This document shows positions 8,517 to 15,229 of a stretch of DNA of 64,000 nt, piece by piece. The stretch covers positions 2,604,001 through 2,668,000 of the forward strand of contig NZ_VIVR01000001.1 in NCBI RefSeq assembly GCF_007828955.1, read 5' to 3'. The first letter of the stretch is position 1, and each line of letters begins with the position of its first letter. The notes under the pieces are model-generated. The model made no database searches. It worked only from the letters and a program-made list of their open reading frames with translations, and was not told where the DNA came from. Origin of the DNA: Kitasatospora atroaurantiaca (GTDB lineage Bacteria > Actinomycetota > Actinomycetes > Streptomycetales > Streptomycetaceae). The position numbers and the translations under genes are program-made.

Positions 8517-8923
8517 CAGTTCGTCTCGCCGGCGAAATACTTGGCCGCCTTGCGGAGTATGTCCCGCTCGGTGGCCAGCTTCCGCTCGCTCGCCTCAAGC
8601 TCGGCCACCCGGGCCTCCAACTGCCGGATCCGCTCGTCCGGGTCGGCGGTCGGTGCCGGCTGTCCCGTCCCGGCCGGTGCTGCCTCGCCTGCCCGAGAGG
8701 CGGTGGGGGCGACGCCACGGCGTTCGCGGTCCCGCAGCACCCACTCGCGAATCGTCGCCCTGTTGATACCCAGGTCAGCGGCGATGCTCTTGTAGGTCGC
8801 CCCGGGCGTGGACTCGTACAGGGCCACGGCATCGGCCTTGAACTCGTCCGAGTAGTCCTTCATCGCCATCGGCGGTGTTCTCGCTTCCTCCGAATCAAGC
8901 AGATCCAGTATCAGCGTGTCCAC
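8513..8923 (-). CDS. IS3-family transposase OrfA (helix-turn-helix)
   Basis: 136 residues as drawn; the ATG giving MKDYSDEFKADAVALY is probably the functional start (MAMKDYS also possible). An HTH DNA-binding domain (YKSIAADLGINRATIREWV) is followed by a leucine-zipper-like coiled coil (RIRQLEARVAELEASERKL) ending in AAKYFAGETNW. This is the standard OrfA layout. It overlaps orfB at GTGA. OrfAB is normally made in IS3 elements by -1 frameshifting; no A-rich slippery run is obvious here, so translational coupling is the visible mechanism. Confidence 0.92.
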   Translation of the reverse strand: MDTLILDLLDSEEARTPPMAMKDYSDEFKADAVALYESTPGATYKSIAADLGINRATIREWVLRDRERRGVAPTASRAGEAAPAGTGQPAPTADPDERIRQLEARVAELEASERKLATERDILRKAAKYFAGETNW

Positions 8924-9355
8924 CAGTCAGGGCGAAGGCCCGGCCTCGGCCGCCTCGGCGACGCCCAGTGTGGCGACGGCCGCAGCCTGGGCGGCGATGA
9001 ACTCGGCCGCCATGATTCCGAGCTCGGTGATGACGGCCAGCTTGGCGGCCACGATGGCGTCTGCTGCCACGTCGAGCAGCGTGGCCACGGTGCCGCAGAT
9101 CTGGACGATCTCGGACATGTGGTCGTTGGACATCTTGGTCCAGCGCTCGACCAACTGCTGGTAGGAGTCAGCCTGGTAATGCTCCGCCATCTGCCGGATG
9201 GTCGCCGTGGCTGTCTCGTGGGTGCTGTCGATGTTGGTGGCGAACTTGCGGACGTGGTCAGCGAACTCCCGCACCTTGTCCTCGTTGACCTGGGGCCAGT
9301 TGAGGCCCAGCAGGTCCATCACCCAAATCAGTTCGCTGGGTAGCTCGATCGCCAC

Positions 9356-9671
9356 GTTCCCCCCGTTGCAGTCGCCCTGACATGGACCCAGCACAGACTA
9401 ATACGATTGGATGACAGCTCGTCGAGTGGCCGCAACCCTTCACCGATCCCGCCAGAGATGACCTGATGACCGCTCACAGACGGAGCTGCTGCCGATCGAA
9501 AGACTGCTAATGACCGGCCACGGCGAGGGCCTGGCGCACCGTGCGCCACCGCCGACGCCGTGTTGATCCGCACCAGCTCTTCGTGCGCGCGGGCCGCGTC
9601 AGCCTACGAGCGACGGTCCGGGTGGGCGTGACGCACACAGACGCGGTGCGCCCGGCGTTCGGGCGGCCCGT
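9356..9671. other. Intergenic gap between toxin locus and P450
   Basis: A 316-bp gap holding the probable promoter and ribosome-binding site of the leftward toxin operon and the 3' end region of the leftward P450 gene. No further gene, strong hairpin or repeat is seen. Confidence 0.5.
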
Positions 9672-11027
9672 TCAGGCCGGGGCCGCCGTCTCCCGCGGGT
9701 GGACCGTCATCGGGACGCGGTCCGGGTGGGGCATGGCCGCGATGGCTTCCCGGGGGGTGTGCCCGGGGACGGGGCGCAGCTGCCAGCGGGCCAGGACAGT
9801 GGCGAGGGTGATGGTCATCTCGGCGCGGGCGAAGGCGTCCCCGATGCACTGACGGGAGCCCGCGCCGAAGGGGAGGAACCCCGCGCGCGGCAGGTCCGCC
9901 GCCCGCTCGGGGAGCCAGCGGTCGGGGTCGAAACGACCGGGCTCGGGGTAGAGGACCGGGTCGCGGAGCAGCGCGTACGGGCTGAACGCGACCTCGGTTC
10001 CCTCGGGGATGGTGACTCCGCCCAGGTCCACCGGCGCAGTCGTACGGCGCATCAGCAGGGTCACTCCGTGCAGCCGGAGCACCTCGTCCAGCACGCGGCG
10101 GGTGTAGGTGAGCCGGGGCACGTCCTCGAAGCCGACGGGCCTGGTGCCCACAACCTCGTCGATCTCCGCGAGGAGCTGCTTCTCGACCTCGGGGTGCCGG
10201 GCAATCTCGTGGAAGGCCCAGGCCATCGTCGAGCCGACGGTCTCCGTGCCGGCGAACAGGATCGTGACCAGCTCGTCGCGGACCTCGACGTCGGTCAGTG
10301 TCTCGCCGGTGTCCGCGTCGCGGGCGGCCAGCAGGGTCGACAGCAGGTCGGGGCTGTCGGCGTGGTCGCGCCGGCGGGTGGCCGCGATCTCGTCGTCGAT
10401 GACCTGCCGCAGGTTCGCCGCGGCCGCATCGAACTTCCGATTCGACGGGAGTGGCAGCCTGTCCAGGAACTGCGGGGAGACCGCGCGCAGCAGGATGTAC
10501 TTGAGGATGGTCGGGGTGTCCCGGCGCACCACGTCCACGACCGGCGTTCCGATCTCGGCGGCGAACATCGTCGCGGCCAGCGTGCCGATCGAGAACCTGG
10601 CCATCTCCTCCTCCATCGCGAGCGTTCCGCCGGGCTCCCAGCTCGCCGCGAGGTCCCGGGCCCGGTCGCTGATGATGTCGCAGTAGCCTGCGATCCGGGT
10701 CCGGTGGAACGAGGGCTGCATCAGTCTGCGGTGGCGCCGGTGGAGCTTGCTGGGGGCCGTCGCCAGGCCGTCGCCGACGAATCCGCGGACCCGGTCGAAC
10801 AGCCGGCCCTTCTCGAAGCTGGACCCGTGGGTGACCATCACGGCGTGGGCCAGTTCGGGGCTGGCGACGAAGACGACCGGCAGGGTGCCGAGGTCGACAC
10901 GGACCAGATCGCCCGTGGCCCTGAGGGACTTGACGAACGCCAGCGGCCCTCGCGACATCGGCCAGACGTGGCCGAGGAACGGGAGTCCGCCCGGTGCGCG
11001 CGGGATCGACTCGAGTCCGGATGCCAC
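9672..11027 (-). CDS. Cytochrome P450, terpene-tailoring (CYP170/pentalenene-oxygenase-like)
   Basis: 451 residues, haem monooxygenase with all core motifs: I-helix AGTET (259-263), K-helix ExxR (E315-R318), PERF-like GRFDPDRW, haem loop FGAGSRQCIG with ligand C394. The N-terminus (IPRAPGGLPFLGHVWPM) is of the class found in bacterial sesquiterpene oxidases. It starts at GTG 11027 with AAAGGAG upstream, 27 bp after the terpene synthase stop, so the two genes form an operon and the P450 probably oxidises the cyclised terpene. The exact product and regiochemistry cannot be told from sequence. Confidence 0.92.
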   Translation of the reverse strand: MASGLESIPRAPGGLPFLGHVWPMSRGPLAFVKSLRATGDLVRVDLGTLPVVFVASPELAHAVMVTHGSSFEKGRLFDRVRGFVGDGLATAPSKLHRRHRRLMQPSFHRTRIAGYCDIISDRARDLAASWEPGGTLAMEEEMARFSIGTLAATMFAAEIGTPVVDVVRRDTPTILKYILLRAVSPQFLDRLPLPSNRKFDAAAANLRQVIDDEIAATRRRDHADSPDLLSTLLAARDADTGETLTDVEVRDELVTILFAGTETVGSTMAWAFHEIARHPEVEKQLLAEIDEVVGTRPVGFEDVPRLTYTRRVLDEVLRLHGVTLLMRRTTAPVDLGGVTIPEGTEVAFSPYALLRDPVLYPEPGRFDPDRWLPERAADLPRAGFLPFGAGSRQCIGDAFARAEMTITLATVLARWQLRPVPGHTPREAIAAMPHPDRVPMTVHPRETAAPA

Positions 11028-11054
11028 CTCGGTGCTCCTTTCTGCTGCTGGGAT

Positions 11055-12182
11055 CTACGCGGTGCGAAGTGCCGCGAGCTTGGGAAGGGCGTAGAGGGTC
11101 GAGCGGTGGTCCGCTCGCTGGGAGGAGGACTCGCGGGGCAGGAGATCCCACCACCAGGCGATCGCCGGTATGTCCAGCGGCTCCTGGCTGTCGTCGGTGG
11201 GTGTCTCGCGGAAGGCCTCGGGGAGGTCCGCCGGATCGTCCGGGGTGGTGTAGCGCAGGGAACTGATGCCCCAGTCCTGAGCCCCCCGGATGAAGGCTTC
11301 GAGGCTGTCGAGGTACTGCCGCAACTGCGGGCTGCCCTGCCTGCGCAGGCTGTCGCAGAGGCGGACGAAGAGGCACAGCACGCGGTCGCGGTGGGCGATG
11401 GCCGTGGACAGGGCCTCGTCGGGTGTGACGCCGTGCGCGTGCTCCAGCACCCGGATCACGTTCAGGTAGTACCGGCCGGTTCTGCTCTCCTTGTGGTACG
11501 AGAAGAGGTCGTTGTCCCAGCAGATGATGAAGTACGCCATCTCGGCCGCGGCCCGGACGGACGTCTGGTCCCGTTCGTGGGGCTGGAGTTCGTAGCCGTG
11601 CCCCATCTCCAGCAGGGGCAGGACGACCGACGTCGCGCCGTCGTAGATGCGCATCAGGGTGTAGTCGTTCAGGTCGGGGACGGTCCCGCGGCTGCGGTGC
11701 TCGGCCTCCCAGACCACCGAGAGGAAGTACTCGCGCAGGGCATCCACCCAACGGGCCACCTGGCCGGCCGTGCCGTACGCGGAGATTCTGCGTCTGAGGT
11801 CCCGCAGACCCGAGGCCAGCGAGTCCTCCAGCAGCATCGGGGCCTCCGGGTTCTGAGCCACCCTCAGCAGCCGGGACAGCGCCCCGAGGAGCTCTCCGGG
11901 ACGGCTGCCCAGCTCGCCCTCCTCGCAGAAGCCGTCGTCCACGCCGAAGAGCCACAGGACGAAGTCGGCCAGTATCCCGACGACTTCCTCGCGCCCCTCG
12001 GGGAGGATCCGCGCGGCGAATGTTCCTATGTCGTGTTTGATCAACTGGCTGCGCAACTCGGGGGAGCCTATGTCGAAGGCGTCCGCCCACGCGGCGGTGC
12101 GCCGGTCGATGACCTCGTGGCGAGGGTGGATGGCCGGTGAGTAGGGCGAGAAGATCGGCGGAACGGTCGTCAGGTCATGCAC
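11055..12182 (-). CDS. Class I terpene synthase (sesquiterpene cyclase-like)
   Basis: 375 residues from GTG 12182, chosen because GAGGTGA precedes it; a GTG at 12215 is possible but has no good ribosome-binding site. The Asp-rich metal site is DDGFCEE (D82, D83). The NSE motif is NDLFSYHKE (N224, S228, E232), which binds Mg2+ and diphosphate. A pyrophosphate-sensor Arg lies in MRIYDGATS and the C-terminal RY pair is in WGISSLRY. Family knowledge: such enzymes ionise prenyl diphosphates (here most likely farnesyl diphosphate) and cyclise them. The first gene of a two-gene operon with the P450. Confidence 0.93.
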   Translation of the reverse strand: MHDLTTVPPIFSPYSPAIHPRHEVIDRRTAAWADAFDIGSPELRSQLIKHDIGTFAARILPEGREEVVGILADFVLWLFGVDDGFCEEGELGSRPGELLGALSRLLRVAQNPEAPMLLEDSLASGLRDLRRRISAYGTAGQVARWVDALREYFLSVVWEAEHRSRGTVPDLNDYTLMRIYDGATSVVLPLLEMGHGYELQPHERDQTSVRAAAEMAYFIICWDNDLFSYHKESRTGRYYLNVIRVLEHAHGVTPDEALSTAIAHRDRVLCLFVRLCDSLRRQGSPQLRQYLDSLEAFIRGAQDWGISSLRYTTPDDPADLPEAFRETPTDDSQEPLDIPAIAWWWDLLPRESSSQRADHRSTLYALPKLAALRTA

Positions 12183-12385
12183 TCCGTCACCTCGGTCGCT
12201 TGACAGCTCTCCCACCTGTCGCCGGGTTTCCGCCGAAGCGGTCCCCGTACCCAGCCGAAGTGGATCACGCGCAAATACATCGGTATTTGACCGATTCCGT
12301 CAAGGGTGTGATCGCGCCACTGGCCTGAATTGACATGTTCTTCACGAGATCTGATCGTACGTCATGATGCTCGGAGAGCATATGC

Positions 12386-12435
12386 CAGCAGGGTCCGTAG
12401 TGGACGGACGATCCCGACCCCTACGGACCCTGCTG
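12386..12435 (-). terminator. Hairpin downstream of the conservon
   Basis: A perfect 15-bp inverted repeat (12386-12400 with 12421-12435) around a 20-nt loop, 18 bp past the stop of cvnE on the minus strand. It separates the conservon from the terpene operon. Confidence 0.75.
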
Positions 12436-12452
12436 CGCAATAAGATTGGCGA

Positions 12453-13871
12453 CTATTTCCTGCGGAACCTCGCCGCCAGCGCGCTCCACCAACTCCGGCG
12501 CTGCGCCTGCTCGACGACGGGCAGCGGTTCCGGAGCCGCCACGGGGGCCGCCGCAGGGACCGGCGCCGCGACCTCTGCCGTGGTCTCGGCGGCGGAGGCC
12601 GGCTTCGGCCTACGAGCCGTGAACCTGACGGGCAGTCCGGCGAGGTGGCGGGACAGCCAGGCGGAGGTCCAGCGCAACTCGTCCTCGGGGACCGCCAGCT
12701 GAAGGTCCGGCAGGCGGGTGAGCAGGATGTCGATGCCGGTCTCCGCGATGGCCCGGCCGATGTCCTGCCCGGGGCACTCGTGCGGGCCGCTGCTGAAGGC
12801 GAGATGCGAGCGGTTGCCGTACAGCGGCGTGGTCAGGTCCGGACGGACCGCCGGGTCGACATTGCCGGCCGCCAGACCGAGCAGCAGCAGGTCGCCCTCC
12901 TTGATCTTCTGACCGCCGAGTTCGGTGTCCCCGGTGGCCCACCGGCCCGGGATCGCCGACAGCGGCGGTGCGTCCCAGAGCACCTGGTCCAGGGCGTCGG
13001 GCAGCGTCATGTGACCGCCCGACAGGTTCGCGCGGAAGCGGTGGTCGGTGAGGACCATCTTCAGCGTGTCCGCGATCAGGTTGACCGTGGTCTCGTTCGC
13101 GGCGATGAGGACCAGCCGGACGTGCTGCATCACCTCGTCGTCGCTGAGCTCGGCCTCGTGCTGCAGCAGCCAGGACGCCAGGTCCGGACCGGGGGCAACG
13201 CGCTTGCGCTCGACCAACTGCTGCATGGTGGTCACCACGTAGTCGTTGCTGGCCAGGGCCGTCTCGGTGCCCTTCATCAGGTCCCGGGCAGCCTCGACCA
13301 GGCGGGGCCCGTACTCCTCGGGCATGCCCAGCAGCTGTGTCATGACCAGCATGGGCAACTGCTCGGCGAACTGGCTGACCAGGTCGACCGACCCGGCGGC
13401 GGCGAAGCCGTCGATCAGCTGGTCGGCGAAGCGGGTGACATGGCGCCGGATCCCGCGCCGGTCGAACATTCCGAGGCTGTCGTTGACCGCCCCGCGGAGC
13501 CGCTTGTGCTCGGCACCGTCCGCGAACACGCAGAGCGGCTGCCAGGCCACCATCGGCATCAGCGGCGAGTCCGGCGCCACCTGGTTCTCCTGGAACGCCG
13601 TCCAGCGGCGGGAGTCCCGGGAGTACGTGGAGGGCGTACGCATCGCGATGAGGTTCTCCCGGTGGCCCAGGACGAGCCAGGCGGGGAGGTCGCCGTGCAG
13701 CAGCACGGGCGCGACGGCGCCGTGCTCGCCGCGCAGCTTCTCGTACAGACCCATCGGGTCCGCCTCGGCCTCCGGCCCGTAAAGCCGCCGAAGGCCGTCG
13801 GGGCCGAGCCCGTGGGCCGGGCAGCCGGGCGGCGGTATGAGGGAGGCGTCGGCGGGTGGCTGCGTGGTCAC
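12453..13871 (-). CDS. cvnE: Conservon cytochrome P450 (CvnE; CYP156/157-like, no ExxR)
   Basis: 472 residues. I-helix region AANETT (258-263) and haem loop FSSGPHECPGQD with ligand C366 are present. The K-helix ExxR motif is not: the equivalent position reads DQVLW (295-299), followed by SAIPGRWAT. Loss of ExxR is known for conservon P450s of the CYP157 type. The tail after about residue 420 is Ala/Pro/Glu-rich and ends in a basic patch. Starts at a GTG overlapping the cvnD stop. Part of the five-gene conservon, whose proteins are thought to form a membrane-associated signalling complex. The substrate is unknown. Confidence 0.9.
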   Translation of the reverse strand: MTTQPPADASLIPPPGCPAHGLGPDGLRRLYGPEAEADPMGLYEKLRGEHGAVAPVLLHGDLPAWLVLGHRENLIAMRTPSTYSRDSRRWTAFQENQVAPDSPLMPMVAWQPLCVFADGAEHKRLRGAVNDSLGMFDRRGIRRHVTRFADQLIDGFAAAGSVDLVSQFAEQLPMLVMTQLLGMPEEYGPRLVEAARDLMKGTETALASNDYVVTTMQQLVERKRVAPGPDLASWLLQHEAELSDDEVMQHVRLVLIAANETTVNLIADTLKMVLTDHRFRANLSGGHMTLPDALDQVLWDAPPLSAIPGRWATGDTELGGQKIKEGDLLLLGLAAGNVDPAVRPDLTTPLYGNRSHLAFSSGPHECPGQDIGRAIAETGIDILLTRLPDLQLAVPEDELRWTSAWLSRHLAGLPVRFTARRPKPASAAETTAEVAAPVPAAAPVAAPEPLPVVEQAQRRSWWSALAARFRRK

Positions 13872-14488
13872 GATCTCTCCGGGGTCAGGGTCAGGGAGTA
13901 GAGGTAGCGCATCAGGGCCATCAGTACGTCGCGGCCGGAGTCGCGCCTACGGGCGTCGCACTCGACGATCGGGACCTCGTCCGGCAGGTCCAGCGCGGCC
14001 CGCAGCTCGGCGATGGGGAAGCCGGGCGATTCCGGGAAGCTGTTGACCGCGACCACGAACGGCACCCCGCGCTCCTCCAGCCGCCCGATCACGTCGAAGC
14101 TGACCTCGAGGCGACGGGTGTCGACCAGCACAACGGCACCCAGCGCGCCCTCGAACAGGCCGTTCCACAGGAACCAGAAGCGCTGCTGGCCGGGTGTGCC
14201 GAACAGGTAGAGCACCAGCTCGTCGTTGATGCTGATCCGGCCGAAGTCCATGGCCACGGTGGTCGCGGTCTTGCGCTCCACCCCCGCGAGATCGTCGACG
14301 CCGGCGCTCGCCTGCGTCATCGTCTCCTCGGTCGTCAGCGGGCGGATCTCGCTCACGGCACCGACCAGGGTCGTCTTGCCGACCCCGAACCCGCCGACGA
14401 TCACCACCTTGACCGCGGTGGCGGCCGACGCCGGCAGAATGTCCTCGCTCCGTGGCCCTACGAGCGTCTCAGAGCTTCTGAAGTCCAT
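13868..14488 (-). CDS. cvnD: Conservon small GTP-binding protein CvnD
   Basis: 206 residues, Ras-like GTPase of the conservon (MglA/ATP-GTP-binding) family. The P-loop is GGFGVGKTT and the G3 region reads LFGTPGQ (Asp of DxxG replaced by Thr-Pro, as in this family). The G4 NKxD motif is degenerate (AVNSF). It overlaps cvnC upstream and cvnE downstream. Family knowledge places it as a regulated switch binding the roadblock protein CvnB and kinase-like CvnA. Confidence 0.93.
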   Translation of the reverse strand: MDFRSSETLVGPRSEDILPASAATAVKVVIVGGFGVGKTTLVGAVSEIRPLTTEETMTQASAGVDDLAGVERKTATTVAMDFGRISINDELVLYLFGTPGQQRFWFLWNGLFEGALGAVVLVDTRRLEVSFDVIGRLEERGVPFVVAVNSFPESPGFPIAELRAALDLPDEVPIVECDARRRDSGRDVLMALMRYLYSLTLTPERS

Positions 14489-14828
14489 GCATCACCGCCT
14501 CAATCAGGGCACGGTCGGGAAGAAGGGCCTGCGGAACGGGGGCTCGTGCCTCCACCCGCCCGTCGGACAGCAGGTCCGCGAGCAGGACGGTGACCACGCT
14601 CATCGGCAGGCCCAGGTAGGCGGAGATCTCGGCAACCGAGAGCGGGGAGTGGCAGATCCGCAGGATCGCGGCATGCTCCGGCTGCATCGTCGGCTGCGGT
14701 TCCGCCCGCGAGACGATCAGGGTGACCAGGTCGAGGACGGTCCGCTCGGATAAGCCGCTGCGGCCCCGAGTGATCACGTAGAGCCGCTCGGGGTTCCCTT
14801 CGTCCCACTCCTGGCCCGTTGGACTCAC
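14469..14828 (-). CDS. cvnC: Conservon DUF742 protein CvnC
   Basis: 119 residues. A winged-helix-like DUF742 domain with the typical LYVITRGRS start, ILRICHSPLSVAEISAYLGLP helix-turn-helix-like segment, and VTVLLADLLSDGRVEAR. Overlaps cvnB by 4 bp and cvnD by 20 bp. Likely a partner in the conservon complex; DNA binding has not been shown for the family as far as I know. Confidence 0.92.
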   Translation of the reverse strand: MSPTGQEWDEGNPERLYVITRGRSGLSERTVLDLVTLIVSRAEPQPTMQPEHAAILRICHSPLSVAEISAYLGLPMSVVTVLLADLLSDGRVEARAPVPQALLPDRALIEAVMHGLQKL

Positions 14829-15229
14829 GCGGCCTCGCCGTTGCGCGGCGGGGTGCTGAGGTGCTCACCGATACGGGCGACCAGATCCCGCATCCGCTGG
14901 CCCATCAGCCCGGCGTCGACCCCTTCGTCGGCCAGCACCGCAAGGTAGGCGCGGGCGCCGGCCGCCATCAGGTAGAAGAAGCCGCCGCCCATCTCGATCA
15001 CGACCAGCCGCATCCGGCCGTCGCCGTGCGGGAACTCGGTGGCCACCGCGCCCGCCAGGCTCTGCAGGCCCGCGCAGGCCGCGGCCAGGCGGTCGGCGGT
15101 GTCGGTGTCCGTGCCGTACTGGGCCATGCGCAGGCCGTCGGAGGACAGCACCACCACATGCCGCGTCTGCGGGACGCTGTCCGCGAGATCCTTGAGCATC
15201 CAGTCCATGTTGGCCCGCTGCTGAATCAC
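14825..15229 (-). CDS. cvnB: Conservon roadblock/LC7 protein CvnB
   Basis: 134 residues, a single Roadblock/LC7 domain (DWMLKDLADSVPQTRHVVVLSSDGL, then FPHGDGRMRLVVIEM, then AYLAVLADEGVDAG). Such proteins act as GAP-like or scaffold partners for the CvnD GTPase. GTG start overlaps the cvnA stop (GTGA). Confidence 0.93.
   Translation of the reverse strand: MIQQRANMDWMLKDLADSVPQTRHVVVLSSDGLRMAQYGTDTDTADRLAAACAGLQSLAGAVATEFPHGDGRMRLVVIEMGGGFFYLMAAGARAYLAVLADEGVDAGLMGQRMRDLVARIGEHLSTPPRNGEAA

Larger units (their letters stand above)
7586..8941 (-). mobile_element. IS3-family insertion sequence, 1356 bp, complete
   Basis: Termini are inverted repeats at 7586-7613 and 8914-8941: the outer 13 bases GGGCCTTCGCCCT and the inner GGTGGACACGC match, separated by four mismatched bases. 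A 3-bp direct repeat GGC flanks it (7583-7585 and 8942-8944), consistent with IS3-family target duplication, and removing the element restores the host frame. It contains two overlapping genes, orfA (8513-8923) and orfB (7623-8516), both intact, so the element may be active. Confidence 0.9.
7256..9355 (-). pseudogene. CpnT/WXG100-like toxin carrier protein, interrupted by an IS3-family element
   Basis: Two pieces separated by the IS: 5' part 8942-9355 (GTG 9355, preceded by GGGGGG) and 3' part 7256-7582. Removing the element and one copy of the GGC duplication rejoins the frame exactly (AEAAEA-PLIEATKR) to give about 247 residues. The N-terminus (PSELIWVMDLLGLNWPQVNED) and long Ala-rich helices resemble the N-terminal domain of CpnT-like and other type VII-linked polymorphic toxins. 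A Gly-rich linker follows, then a WXG100-like helical tail (NPEELLRLAATLHDHSDQV). As the sequence stands the 5' fragment runs into the IS and stops at 8927 after GPSP. The gene is therefore disrupted, and the downstream toxin may depend on an internal or IS-borne promoter. Confidence 0.85.

Noticed and set aside
9604..12090. A minus-strand 828-residue ORF and an opposite-strand 813-residue ORF over the P450 and terpene genes
   Set aside because: Low-complexity Arg/Pro/Gly text with no domains; they are shadows of the terpene synthase and P450 genes, common in high-GC DNA.
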